A stretch of 64,000 nucleotides of DNA from Hemibagrus wyckioides. Taxonomy: Eukaryota; Chordata; Actinopteri; Siluriformes; Bagridae. Positions within the stretch are counted from its first letter, which is position 1. Each line of letters opens with the position of its first letter. The stretch covers positions 15,023,352-15,087,351 of the forward strand of contig NC_080720.1 in the NCBI RefSeq assembly GCF_019097595.1. The letters are read 5' to 3'. The notes beneath the pieces are model-generated. The model was not told the DNA's origin, searched no databases, and saw nothing but the letters and a program-made list of their open reading frames with translations. The position numbers were made by a program, and so were the translations under genes. Positions 36,971-50,000 of the stretch are shown here, one piece after another.

Positions 36971-37410
36971 CCCATAAACACACTCCTAAACCTTGTGGAA
37001 AGCCTTCCCAGAAGAATTGAAGCTGTTATAGCTGCAAAGGGCGGGACAACTCCATATTACAGTCATGTGCATGTAAAGGCAGATGTCCCAGTTTTGGAAT
37101 GGCTTGCAGTCTCCGCTCTAATTCATCCTGAAGGTGTGATGTCAGGACTCTGACCTCAAGTCAAGTTCCTCAACACCAAACTTGATCATCCATGTCTTTA
37201 TGGACCTTGCTTTGTGCACTGGTGTACAGTCATGGTGGAACAGGAAGGGGTCATCCCCAAACTGTTCCCACAAAGTTTGGAGCATGAAATTGTCTGAAAT
37301 GTCTTGGTATGCTGAAGCATGAAGAGTTCCTTTCACCGGAACTAAGGGGCCGAGTCCAACCCCCGAATTCAATGATTTGGAGGGGTGTCCCAAAACTTCA
37401 TATGCAACAA
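36966..37410. mobile_element. Palindromic Tc1-derived element, copy A
   Basis: A sense piece of transposase 3' end (CCCATAAACACACTCCTAAA, CTTCCCAGAAGAATTGAAGC) runs to a junction near 37,100 (CCCAGTTTTGGAATGGC). From there the same gene appears reversed (TCCATGTCTTTATGGACC, CTTTGTGCACTGGTGTACAG, GGGGTCATCCCCAAACTG) as far as the terminal repeat GGGGTGTCCCAAAAC. Left arm truncated. Confidence 0.85.
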
Positions 37411-37566
37411 TTGCAAAAAGCAACCATGTCAAATACAATACAAAGTGAATTGTTTGAAGGAAGGAATGAAACAATGCATGAAGGTGTCTTTGTTTTTCAG
37501 TAAATCCTGTCAGTCTACTTGTTCACATCTCATACTCATTGTGTACACAATGCGAGAGCACAGTGC

Positions 37567-37567
<1 letters not shown>

Positions 37568-37625
<58 letters not shown>
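37568..37625. repeat. AAAG tetranucleotide microsatellite
   Basis: About 14 AAAG units, strand-asymmetric purine tract. Confidence 0.96.
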
Positions 37626-37879
37626 ACAAGCATTCACTGCACCTTTGTGTATTCCACTGAGTAGCTGAGAAACAGGATTGTCTAAGAGGCACTTTTAGAC
37701 CTGACCTTGACTTCAGCTGGTTTCAGATTTACAGCACAATATTAGAGCACATTTCTTCAGCTTGCTGTTTTTAAATGTCTGGCAAGCTGAGAAAAACAAA
37801 AAACAAAACAAAACAAAAAACACAACACACTGCTCCTGCTACATTCCACTGTAGCTGTTACGTGTTACATGTTTGGAGT

Positions 37880-38070
37880 CACAAATGTTCTCCCCATGCC
37901 TACATGATTCCATGAGGTCTTAGGTTTGGATTGTACTCTAAATTATACTCTAAACTGCTGCTAGGTATGAATGAGTGCATGGAGGTGTATGTGACCTGCA
38001 ATAGACTGGTGTCCAATTGAAGACATTTTCCTGCCTTGCCATCTACGATAGGCTTTGGATCCACCGTAAC
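37880..38070 (-). repeat. SINE-like interspersed repeat, reversed
   Basis: Words mirrored from 25,930-26,110, such as TAAACTGCTGCTAGGTATGA ATGAG and CTACGATAGGCTTTGGATCC. It also keeps GTTCTCCCCATGCCTACATG in direct order, so the copy may be internally rearranged. Confidence 0.55.
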
Positions 38071-40999
38071 AATGAAAATCAATGGAATAATATGTTAGAT
38101 TACATAAGAATACAATCCCACAATATAATAATATATATTTTATATATACATTTTAAAGTGACTGTGAAAGATAAGCTCTGTACCCAATTCCCCTGCTCCC
38201 TGTGAAGCTTCATCTGTTTGAGGTCTCAGCTATGATCTAGCTACAGCTCAGCAGAATAAAAAGCTTCTAAGGGTTGGGAATAGTCTGTGTATGTATTATT
38301 GTATGTATGTATAATTTGAAAGTGTTGCACATTTAACCAGGGCTGACATGGACAGACATGCCTTTACTTAACAGTCAGTTGCTGGGGGAAGTAAGTTTTT
38401 TTCTGGAAGGCTATCTTCAGAAAAAATGTTTGCTTTGCAAAATCAACTGCAAAGGGAGAGGCGTTTGGAAGCCTTGCTTTGGCTGTGAAAAAACATGACA
38501 AGAAATGACATTCAGTACTGATGTATTTTATGAATATTCAAAAATTAGGCTTATTCTTCGAATGTGTACAAACCCAATTAAAGAAACCAGCCGAAAAGCA
38601 CCAAGTAATAAATACAGCTTTGATGATGGCAGGTTCAGATTTCCACCACTGGAAAAAAAAAAATCTCACACACCCTTTGGCTATCCATTACAGAGCCCAC
38701 TTTTAAGAACCACTGATTTATGGTATTATATTCTTTTATTATTTATTATTTTTTTATTTATACTTATTCGCATTCTCAAATTAGTTTTTCGAAAAGCTAG
38801 GGTTTTGTGTCTGTATATGCAGCAAACTGTTTCTCTCTGAGTCTTTTCTTTAAAAAAAAAAAAAAGGAAGAAAGAAAAAGAAAGAAAATCTTGCTATCTG
38901 TAAGGACAGTCCTCAGTTAGTCCTTTTTGGTCCTCAGTTTAAAACATGAACAAAAGTCTTTAGCTTGGCAAAAGGCATTAACTTGTTATAGGAGTGTATA
39001 AGGAGTCATGTATATGACACTTCTCATACACAGTCACAACCAGCTGATCCCACTGCAAACAATTACTGTCAGAAGGTCATGCTGTCACCTTCTCAGCACT
39101 CTCAGCATTAACACCAGTTGAAATACCAGGATTTTTTATGCAAATTTGATGTGATATACAAATGCTGGATATTTCAACTAAACTCAGCAGTTTGCTCACT
39201 TTGCGGTTGTCTGGGCTACTTCTGAATGCTCATGAATACTTAAACCTTAATGATAGATAATGGGAATGTTATTGGTGTATTGATTTATTTGTATTCTAAT
39301 ACACTTTTCTGATGCCATGAGGACTCCAAGTATTTGTCATGACAAATGAGAAACCTGTCCTGTGAGATAAACTGAAATGATAGTGGTCCTGTGTCTAAAC
39401 TGAAATGCCCATTTTGTCCAAGGGCAGATTATAAACTACAGCAATAACCCTGACTGAGCAGATATCCTGAGGTGTTATGACTCCACAAAGAGCAGTCCCT
39501 TGTGTTGTCCCTTGCACCATAAACTGGTACAAACATCACAGACAGTCTCAGATTTCAGTCCTTATGAACAGGATGAAAATAAGGCTGATACTTTGCACCC
39601 CAGTCCTTTCCAACAAAGACATCATGTTATATCTTGCTATAAAGCTTTCATATCAGCCAAGCATACTGTTTGGACAAACCTATCAGTCAAGTCAAGTATT
39701 TTGTGGCTTTATCACTCAAACTCACCTGATATTGTATGTCTACTCTAATGTAAAAGCGGTAGTTTTAAAACAACTCATATCAGTGGTCTGGCTGGATTAA
39801 CAGCAGAAAGTAGTGTCAGAGGAGCAGAATGTCTATCTACGGGACATGGGCACCTGGGACACTTCCAGCAGGCACCAGAGAGGAGATGCAAAAGCAACTC
39901 GTTTCAAAAAATGTGCTGGCGTAGCAGAAATGACAAATACCGGATTAGCATAGGCACTTTTGTGCAGGCACATAAGGCTTTTGGTGCCAGTTGCTGCCAT
40001 TACTGCCATGCAGCACGTTGAACTGCAATAGCACTCAGGGAAATATTCATCTCTACAAACTTCTACAAGTTCTAACATTTTTGTTATTCCTGTACATGTT
40101 CACGTATATGTCATGTTTGTGTATAGTACCACACTATACAACACACACTGACTTACACATAATGCAAATAACACGACAAGTACATGATAAAAATCATTGT
40201 ATAAATCTATACATAACTACAGAATGAGACTTCAATATATTTATTTAAAGCACTGGTCTTTTCCTGTAGTTATGTATAAAAAGCATACGTTGCATTTTGT
40301 CTGCACTGACAGAGCCTCTGAGGTGACATGGTGGTTATTTGTGTTCACGGGTCAATATTTCAAGGCCAAAACTATCTCATGACTGTGAATTATCACGTTG
40401 TGGTCTTGAATATATCAAAACTGTTGTCATAAACAAACCCATGACTTGTTGCATTTAATACTTGTGTTGCAATCGACTTAATTCAGAAGCAGGAGGTCGA
40501 ACCTCATTTAATTTTCAACCTCCATGCGTTCAAACTACAAAGTGAACCAACTGCGAAAGTGATAAATATATAACTGCTCAAAACAGTGAACAGGAATAGT
40601 CAAAATTATAGTTTTATTTAGCAAATTTGTGTATATGTTCACTGACCTAAAGCAAATACTAGTTTACATACTGTAGTAGAACTGATTTAAATGTAAAGAA
40701 GTGCTGCTTTATTCACTTGTTAATATTTCATCCGCTGCTATGTTTATGTTTATCTTTATCTCTACTTGCACTACCTCGACGGCTGCTACTGCATTTTTGC
40801 ACAATACGTGTTGTCAGGCCCCTATATATATTTATATGTTCAAATCGCATATGTTATTAGTCACCTAATTTCATTTTATTTCATTGCACATGTTCTTTTT
40901 CGGCGCTTAGTGTCCTGCTTTTGTGTTGTTTTTTGTACTTATTGTTTCTGTTTCTTGTCTTTGCTCTGTTTGCACCTAGTTTCACACTTTGCACTTTAT
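38071..40999. other. No gene seen (TEX264 intron 1)
   Basis: AT-rich intronic sequence. Several frames of 60-110 codons exist but show no resemblance to protein families and lack splice context. Confidence 0.6.
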
Positions 41000-41170
41000 G
41001 TGGCTAAGACAAACTTATGTCCTAGCTCTGTGTTGTTTTATGTGTTTGAACTACATGCTGTATATTTATGTAGCACCAGGGTCCTCGAGAAATGTTGTTT
41101 CATTTCACTACGTACTGCATCAGCTATATGTGGTTGAAATGACAATAAACACTTCTTGAATCTTGAATCA
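41000..41170 (+). repeat. CR1/Rex-like LINE 3' end
   Basis: AGAAATGTTGTTTCATTTCA CTACGTACTGCATC then AATGACAATAAACACTTCTT with a (TTGAATC) tail repeat is a typical fish LINE terminus. The 123-residue frame at 40,766-41,137 reads through this and is not a gene. Confidence 0.75.
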
Positions 41171-41429
41171 TGTTGATGTTGTGAGCAGCCACGTGATTTT
41201 AGTCGAAGGCTAAGTTAATTATCTGGAAATTCTGTTCGCTCTGAGAAATTGCTTAATGTGTTGTTGACTAATAATCTCTCTGTTACAACACCAGCGACTT
41301 CATCATGTCTTCATACATCACTGCAAGATTGGCAATGTTCAATATTATCAATCCACCATATGCTTAGCTTCTAGCACCACAATAATTTAATTGCTTTGTT
41401 TTTGTTTCACCCATCTTACAGTAGTTACA

Positions 41430-41430
<1 letters not shown>

Positions 41431-41494
<64 letters not shown>
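41431..41494. repeat. GATA tetranucleotide microsatellite
   Basis: About 16 uninterrupted GATA units in TEX264 intron 1. Confidence 0.97.
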
Positions 41495-42094
41495 GCTGTG
41501 TTTTAGTGATGATCAGCAACTCCACACAGCAAATACAAAGCAATATTAATCAATATACAGTAAACAGTGCACTGACTGTACAGGACAACAGATCAGGACA
41601 GGTGTAAAGCAGAAAACTGAGCAAACACACAGACGTGCTGTAAAGTCTCACCTGAAGAAGCATATTATCATGCAAGACTGCACTAAATATATAAGTACAC
41701 TAATCAGGCATGTTTTAGTGTTCAACAGAAAGTGAAACAGGCCAATATGCCCTTTTACAACTGTGTGCTTGTACAGTGTGCAATGTTTTGAGCTGAGAGA
41801 TCCTGTCAGTAAACACAGCTGATTATCTCCCACATTCAGCTGGAATGGAGGCTTGGCTTGTTTGCGTTAAAAGTCTATTGTCCGTCACGTGTTTATGTCT
41901 CACTGTCATTAGGGTACCTAGCCCTACACAAATGTGTGCCTTACATCAGACTTCACCAGATCTTCCTCTGTATTTTCTATTTCTCTCTGTCTCTCAGTCT
42001 AGACAACAATCTAGCGTCAGGCCCGAATAATAAAAGGTCTGAGCGAGACGGAGAAGAAAAGTTGCAGAGTGAATATATGACCAGTGTAACTCAC

Positions 42095-42352
42095 CTCGCT
42101 GGGGTTGTCATAATACACACCAACAGAGCAGAGCTTAGGGGCGATGCTGCAGCTCTCGGTGAAGGCGGATCCGCGCTCCCGGTACGATCCCTTCTTAAAC
42201 TTGTACGCAATAGTGATCTTTTTGATCGGGGGAGATCCTGTCCGGACAACGACCTCAGACAGCAGTCCGGAGAAAAACACGAAAGCAGCAATTGTCAGGA
42301 TGAGACACACGACCAAAAACAGGATCAAGGATAAAATCACAAAGTCGGACAT
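42095..42352 (-). CDS. tex264: TEX264 exon 1 (start codon, membrane anchor)
   Basis: TEX264 is a single-pass ER membrane protein that acts as a receptor for selective autophagy of the endoplasmic reticulum. This exon encodes 86 residues. MSDFVILSLILFLVVCLILT begins a hydrophobic segment (about residues 5-30) that should anchor the protein. It is followed by SPPIKKITIAYKFKKGSYRE and ESCSIAPKLCSVGVYYDNP, which match the start of the human protein (GSPPIRNVTVAYKF, ESCSISPKL, VYYDNP, from memory). The exon ends in phase 0 at a consensus donor GTGAGT. The ATG is the first in frame; a pyrimidine-AG just upstream (CTCTCAACAG) could be an acceptor for a non-coding 5' exon. The cytosolic GyrI-like domain continues in the next exon. 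The LIR autophagy motif of the family lies near the C-terminus, in exons not found in this window. Confidence 0.95.
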
Positions 42353-42989
42353 TGTTTCTGTTGAGAGAAATGACTTCGATCACTGATGCGTCAAGCAATG
42401 CTATAATAAAATATCCTAAAGTGCCCAGCACCAGACCAGCTCACTGACCAGTGTTACGTTATGCCTTCGGTGAATTTCCTCCAGCAAAATGTAGGTTGAA
42501 TCCTAAACTGCTCGATCTTGTTGATAAAGGGCACTAGTTAGGGTGTAGACGCCACGCCGTATAGCCCATACAGTGCACTAATAATGAGCAGGAATAGGAG
42601 GTGTTTGGGATTTTACCTCGACAAACTGATGCTTATTCCTCGGCGTTGGTACTTCCTGGTGTCCAGCCCAACTTACAGCTTAAAAGTCTCCCAATTAAAA
42701 AAAAATACCAGCCCAGAAAAAATGCATACTGTGATAACTAAAATACAATAACAAACAGAAAACCCGAAACAGAAAGGGTAGTGCAAAGGGGTCTGTGTAC
42801 TTTTTGGTATTTGAAGTTTCTTTTAATAAACAGAAACAAAAAAAAAAACGAAAATGAAATCGTTTTTTAATGATGTGATGAAAATGTCAGACGCCTTTTT
42901 AAAATTAGACTTGATTTTCTTTCCTCATTTATACCTTAGATAAAGAAAGTCCTATAGCGTAGAAACGGAAAAACAGCTGCATATTCTGT

Positions 42990-43090
42990 CTTGTCTAAAA
43001 CCGGAAGTATCTCTTCTTCTGTCATTTGTGGCAACGTGCCGTCTTCCACCGCGGTGAAGTTCGGACATTAGACCGACATTGGACAGACGG
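42990..43090. promoter_or_regulatory. CpG-rich promoter-like patch with an ETS site
   Basis: In an AT-rich neighbourhood this stretch is dense in CpG and holds CCGGAAGT (near 43,001), a classic ETS/GABP site, followed by a pyrimidine run (TCTCTTCTTCTG) resembling a TCT initiator. It lies about 650 bases upstream of the TEX264 start codon. It could drive TEX264 through a non-coding first exon, be bidirectional, or belong to an unrecognised plus-strand transcript. Inference only. Confidence 0.35.
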
Positions 43091-43323
43091 TATTTTAGGA
43101 ACCGTCCACAAATTTCTGTACGACTGAAATGTGGTACTTGTTACTTACCTGGCTACGTGCCCCAGTTATTCTAATTTCTTCTTAAATGTACATATGCCAT
43201 GCGTCATTGCAGACAGTTTTTGTTCATTTATTAATAATAATTTAATTAATAGATGTGCATCATGTGAATTAATTTGTAATTAATTATTTATTTTTTAATT
43301 TTAAAAAATCAATATTCCTTCAG

Positions 43324-43618
43324 TGTGACCCTGTGACCCCAAACTAGTAGCAAAATAATCTAATTGGACACCTCCACAAGGTACACCTCTTGTTATCCCA
43401 AAAATATGTCTTCACTGATTTTTATTAAAATTTTTATGTATTTAATTAATTAATTTATTAATTTTATTTATTATTTATTTGAAGAAAAAGTCACTTAATG
43501 AAATTAAAATAAAAATAAAAATCAACAAAGATATTTCTTGGGATATAAAGAGGTGTACCTTGTGGAGGTGTCCAATTAGATTATTTTGGTATTAGTTTTG
43601 GGTCACAGGGTCACATGA
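43324..43618. repeat. Foldback (long inverted repeat) element
   Basis: Two arms of about 100 bases (43,324-43,425 and 43,520-43,618) are near-perfect reverse complements. Both contain GTGACCCTGTGACCC, AATAATCTAATTGGACACC and TCCACAAGGTACACCTCT in the same order. The AT-rich loop is about 95 bases. The structure is that of a MITE or foldback transposon. Confidence 0.85.
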
Positions 43619-44049
43619 CCTAGAATCTATTGAAGAAATATTAAAAAAAAAAATTAATAAAAATGTAAATAAAAATATATATTTCTATATTTACCCCATT
43701 TTGGCATGATGATAATAAAAAACACTTACAGCTTTACTAATAACTTTGTGATATCGACTTAATGAGTACAATGATTACAACAACCCGCCAATCAGGATTG
43801 AAGTCTGACTGGACAGGACTCTCCTCAACCTTATTGGCTAAACTTAACCATATAATTAAAACGTCAACATTACATATTAAACTTTATTGTAAAGTTTGTT
43901 TGAATGGAAAATGTATTAAAATATCCTGTTAATAATCAAAAATAAAAACCCGCCTGTTGCATCAAAAGCCAGCCCAAATTTTATAAACCCGCCAAATGCA
44001 TTTTGTCCGGGTTAGACATGACCAAAAGGAGCCCAATTGGGTTTATACC

Positions 44050-44535
<486 letters not shown>

Positions 44536-44539
44536 TTAT

Positions 44540-44683
44540 AGCTGTCTGTATTAATTCATAATTTATTGTAAATATGCCACTTATGCACTTGTGGTTAGGT
44601 GCTAACTGCACTTCATTGGCTTTGTGTAAGCACTTTGCACAATGTCAATAAAGCTGAATCTAATCTAATCTAATTTACAAGCA
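44540..44683 (+). repeat. L2/CR1-like LINE 3' end
   Basis: CACTTGTGGTTAGGTGCTAA CTGCACTTC, then CAATGTCAATAAAGCTGAAT and an (ATCTA) tail repeat. Adjoins the mariner-like element on its left. Confidence 0.8.
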
Positions 44684-44879
44684 TTTGTGTGTCTAGGAAT
44701 AATGGATACATTATGCCTTAATAAATGTACATGAATGTAACATGTCTGATATGATGCCATGCTTCGTTTCTTTTGAAGTGAAAAATACTGTACACACACA
44801 CACACACACACCAAAAATAAAATAAAATAAAACTACAAAAAAAGGTACAAATTGAATGTCTCCTTATCACAGACATCTA

Positions 44880-45065
44880 ACCTTGATGAGATTCATTATG
44901 ATAAATATCAGGATAAGGGACAGAGCGGATTCAGAGCCTGTCCCAGAAACACTGGGGGTGAGAGTTTTTTAGGAGGTGGAAGGAAACTGTAGAACCTGGA
45001 GGAAACCCAAGCTCAGGGTTAAACCAGGGATTTTAGAGCTGTGTGGCAGTAACACTACCCATTGT
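44880..45065 (-). repeat. SINE-like interspersed repeat, reversed
   Basis: Carries GAACCTGGAGGAAACCCAAG, GGTTAAACCAGGGATTTTAG and TGTGTGGCAGTAACACTACC, the reverse of the head and middle of the 56,440 copy. Confidence 0.6.
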
Positions 45066-46748
45066 CCCCAGTCTATCTACACAGACTACACATATATTTA
45101 TTTCAACTTTAGCAGTGAAAAAATCCACTTAATCCACAAGAAAGCATACAGAGTTTCTGCAACATTTTAATTTCCCAAGCCAAAACTAATGTTAAATTTG
45201 TAACTCCAAACTCAGCACACAAAAGCCTTGGGATTTTGGTAATGAGTGGAATCAGGTGTGTTAAATGAGGTAGAATACATGACACTGCATCTCCAGGGGG
45301 TGTACAAAACCTAGTTAATAACGGTTTATAGCCAGAATACCCTACTTACGAACGAAGAACTTAACTATTAACAAAAGATATAAGCGTGAATAGTTTTCCA
45401 GTGCAATGCTTGTATTTTCCTCAAGAAAGATTTAATTAAGTTGTAATAAACCTGTTATGTAAAACATCTGACAACCAGTAAAATCAACTACAAATACAAT
45501 ATTCACAACAAGTAAACCTGGGCTTATTGTTCTCAACCTGAAGAAGGATGAAGCCAAAAAAAAATGGTAAATGTGGACACACCACCACCGCCTCCTCCTC
45601 CTCTCCCACTGCTCCAGAGAAGCATGGCCATATCGGATGGCATCCCTGGAGGAAGCTTATCAGATAAAACCACAGCTGAGTATTAAAGTGTCTGATTTTA
45701 TTTCTCCTCAGTGAAGGCTTGCCAGTACTTGTGACAAGGCCTGCCAGTACATTGGGACTTGGTTACTGACCTTTGTATGTATTCAGTCTCACATACACTG
45801 GCAGTTTATTTAACCATTTATTTAAGCATTTTTTGTTTAAATTTCCTTAAACACTTAAAACTATAGTATATGTATAAATGAACTGAAATTGTTTTTCAAA
45901 AGTTTATGCAAAAAAAACCAAATAAATTTTGTTCACCCCATATATTTTTTGCTTTACATTTAATACTATTGCTGTCTGGGACTCTTATCTATACATGTTT
46001 AAGTGCACCTGCCTTTAATACAGTACTCAAGTCATTACATTACACGAAGACTTATAAATGTGTTACTAATAAAAGTAATTAAAATGTAGTATAATATAAC
46101 AAATTCAAGAACCTTTGACTTTGAGTAGTGTATACCTAGACGACATGGCTCCTGAGGAGTTAATAATAATCTAGTTATAATCTAATTTATTTCTAAAGAT
46201 CACCTGGAATCTAAAACAAATAGGAAATGTTCGGTCATGATACCCAGTGTGCATACCAGTATAACTGTTTTGGGAAAAGTTCGAGAATAAATAAAACTCA
46301 TGGCTCTGTTAGAACCAAATACATACATAAATATGATGTGCATAAAGCGTCATACTATTCATACTAATGAATAATCATCAGAGGGTGCTTGAACTTTGTA
46401 GTCATGTTTAAGTCTCCCTAGCTGTAAAAAGCTTGAGAACTGCTGTTGTGAAGGAGTCTATAGTGGGTCGGTTTGTAGAAGTGAATTAAACATCCAGCAA
46501 AACTCTAGAAGGACCACACTAAAAGGAAAATGAACAGCGCTGGTTTTACTCTGTCTAACACAACCTGCTAGAGCACAAATCACAAAATCCCTCTCCTTAT
46601 ACAGCACGTCGAATGACGACTCTTTTTCTTTCTCCAGTAAAACTGTCCAGCTGGGATGTTCATTTGTGACCTAACTCCAGTAGGATTTAATGACATTACA
46701 CCAGAATATTATTAGATTTAGAACTAGTTATAAATCCATGACAACATT
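45066..46748. other. Intergenic DNA between FANCD2 and TEX264, no gene seen
   Basis: No recognisable coding sequence or known repeat. It includes a proline/CCTCCT-rich spot near 45,590. Confidence 0.6.
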
Positions 46749-46754
46749 TTTATT
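46749..46754 (-). terminator. FANCD2 polyadenylation signal AATAAA
   Basis: The first minus-strand AATAAA I see downstream of the FANCD2 stop, about 265 bases into the 3' UTR. The interval 46,755-47,017 would be the 3' UTR. This is sequence-based only. Confidence 0.55.
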
Positions 46755-47017
46755 GGCAAATTAATATTTATATATGTACATGTCAATATAATGCAATCAG
46801 ACAAACAAAACAACGATAACAGCAAACAAGAAAACGAGAAGTATTAAAAGTGAAAGCATTTTTCATGCAAAAAGAGCTGAATGGAGTTTACCAGAAGTTT
46901 TGTAGTTTTGTAGCAAGTTTATCAGGCTGAAAAATCAGAACACTGAATGTAAAGAGCTTTAGGTCAATAGATCTAAAGTTGACTGTAAATGGACAATACG
47001 AGTTGCTTGCCATGTGA

Positions 47018-47098
47018 TCAGTCGGACACATCTGAGTCCTCCTCTTCCTCTTCCTCCTCCTCTTCCCTCCCATTTTCCTTCACCTCACCATCACTTTC
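47018..47098 (-). CDS. fancd2: FANCD2 last coding exon with stop codon
   Basis: It encodes [11 protein letters not shown], a run of nine Glu, DSDVSD and a TGA stop. The acidic DSD ending matches the family. SDGE occupies a place comparable to the human EDGE motif. The Glu run is coded by a mixed GAG/GAA repeat and may vary in length between alleles. Confidence 0.9.
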   Translation of the reverse strand, partial: ESDGEVKENGREEEEEEEEEDSDVSD

Positions 47099-50000
47099 CT
47101 GAGCCAGAAGTGATACAGAACAAGATATTAGAAATAAAATAATTTATATAAAATACCCAGCAGGTTTTCAAGTGTAGACTAAACAAAGTACCTCGTCTTC
47201 ATTCCTGTCCTGTTGCTGAGACGACTCTTCATCCTCGTCTTCACTTTCCTGTGAGCGAATCTCTTCACCCTAAAAACATGGACACATTCAATATCATATG
47301 TACACAAATATTATGTAAAAATGAAATCGTCCAAATTTAGTCAACTATGTGTATTTGTATGCTGGACAATGGAAAACTGAACTTCTGAACAGATTAATAT
47401 GCAAACTGCAGATAGATATGCAGACCTGCGGCAGCTACGAGGAGTGTGAATAAGGGAGATGCATTAAATCAGATCAGATTGTTGTCATTGTGCAGTGTGC
47501 ACATGTAAATGGACAAACAGTACAAAGGCAACGAAATCCAGTGTGTGTGTGTGTCTGTATGTATCTATACACTATATTGGCAAAAGTTTTGAGACACCAC
47601 TCTAAATCATTGAATACAGGTCTTGTTTTTCAGGGGTTGTGTTTGGCCCCTTAGTTCCAGTGAAAGGAACTCTTAATGCTTCAGCATACCAAGACATTTT
47701 AGACAACTTCATGCTCCCAACTTTGTGGGAACAGTTTGGGGATGACCCCTTCCTGCTCCAACATGACTGTACACCAGTGCACAAAGCAAGGTCCATAAAG
47801 ACATAGATGAATGAGTTTGGTGTGGAGGAACTTGACCGGCCTGAACAGAGTCCTGACCTCAACCCGATAGAACACCTTTGGGATGAATTAGAGCGGAGAT
47901 TGTGAGCCAGGCCTTCTGGTCCAACATCAGTGCCTGACCTCACAAATGTGCTTCTAGAGGAATGGTCAGAAATTCCCATAAACACACTCCTAAACCTTGT
48001 GGAAAGCCTTCCCAGAAGAGTTGATAGCTGCAAAGGGTGGACCAACTCTGTATTAAATTCATATTAATGTAAAGGCAGACATCCCAGTTTTGGCCTGGCT
48101 CGCAATCTCCGCTTGAACTCATCCCAATGATGAACATGTCCCAAAACGTTTGGCAACATTAGTGTATATAACACACTATAAAATACTAAAACTAATACTA
48201 TAAAAATTATAAAACAGTATAGTAAATGTGCAAACTGCAAACACCTCCAGACTCTCCTACCATCCCAACCTCTCCCTTTCCCCAACTAACCTTGGTACAC
48301 TGTTGTTCTACCTTTGGCATGCTATGCAATTATGAACAGGCCACTGGGGGAATGTAACTCTGCATGTACAAACCTCTGATTTCGAAACTGAAGAGAAGTG
48401 GTCATTCACTTATGTGAAGGAAGTGTACAGAATGGGTGTGCTTGGAAAAACCCATTGCTTCATAATTACTTAGCACATAGCAAGCCTATTAGGTACCTTC
48501 TAAGAAACTAGCATTCATTTGCCACAGCTAATGGGATTTCAGGTACACATTTATAATACATTAATCCTGAATTGGTTCATCATTAGGAAGATTAGCTGGA
48601 TAAATACCTTAGCCCACAGATTCAGAATTAAACTGTCAAACCAAATAAAATTGTCCAGTTTCTGGTCATCCTTCACAAAGTTTTTCCTACTGATGGTCTC
48701 AGTTTTAACTTTAAAATCACTAATTTAGTACTGCAAATCTGGTCCAGTCAATCAAATCAAAAGTAGCAATCCAAGAGGAGCTAAAAACACAATGATGAGT
48801 GCAGTGAGGAATGACTTCTGTCCATCCCCACCCCAGTACCATGTGCATACTTGTAATTATTTACTTTGCTGTCAAAGATAGACACATAACCTCACTAAAT
48901 GACAGCACTGCTGTTTATGGTTGGTTATCCAAACTGAAATTTAATCCAAAAGACTTCTCATAATACATGACATACATCATAAAAGTCAAGTTTCTTACTG
49001 TACGTAGTGCAATCATATAGGGAATAGGGAGATTTGGAATCCAGCCTATGCATTTAGTTTGTTTGGTTCAGTCAGTTCATTTAGTTGCTGCAGTATTTCT
49101 CATGCAGAAGGTCAAAATATTATCACGTCCAATAAACAACTATTATTAGAAACAACACTCATAAAACTGCCACATTTTTTGGCAGGATGAATAGATGAAT
49201 AAAGTTTCTATTTATCTGACCTCTTGGAGAGAAGTGCTCAGCACAAGAGCTCAATTCAGTAGTGTTTGTGTGTCCTGTCTGTGTTGGGGCATGGTCAAGA
49301 AGAGCACACCACATTACCGCTTTTTTATTTGGGATAATGATATAAAATTAAGGTGCAAAATCCATCTTATTTTGTCAGACATCTCAGGACAGAATGAGAA
49401 CTAGCCAGTGTTCAATATATAATAGGAGGATGACCCTTGGATTGGCTTGAATGAGCAGTGGTGTTTTAAGTAGTTAAGACTTCTAATCACTACCAAGTTT
49501 CCACTCCTTGAGCACTTAACCTTCACTTGCTCAAGTGTGTCCTGTTTCAACTGTAACTCAATTCGGCTAGTGTCAGCTAAATATGCAGATATAAATATGG
49601 TGTTAGAAATATGCTAATGAACATCCACTGTATTGCCAAATTCCTGTTCCAACATGACTGTACACCAGTGCACAAAGCAAGGTCCATAAACACCAGTGCA
49701 CAGAGTCCTGACCTCAACCCGACAGAACACCTTTGGGATGAATTAGAGTGGAGACTGCAAGCCAGACCTTCTCATCCAAAATCAGTGCCTGAACACACAA
49801 ATGTGCTTCTAGAGGAATGGTCAAACTTTCCCATAAACACACTCCTAAACCTTGTGGAAAGCCTTCCCAGATGAACTGAAGCTGTTGTAGTTACAAAGAA
49901 AGGGCCAACTCCATTTTAAATTCATATGCATGTAAAGGCAGGCATCACAGTTTTGGAATGGCTCACAGTCTCCTCTCAAATTCATCCCATCAGGTTGAGG

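Noticed and set aside
40766..41137. 123-codon plus-strand frame with hydrophobic character
   Set aside because: It overlaps a recognisable LINE 3' end and has no splice or family support.
42017..42352. 111-codon minus-strand frame as a complete small protein
   Set aside because: The part after codon 86 is intron read-through. The consensus donor GTGAGT and the TEX264 match show it is exon 1.
47602..48045. 147-codon minus-strand frame
   Set aside because: It is the antisense reading of Tc1-derived copy B. The sense strand carries the transposase relic with stops.
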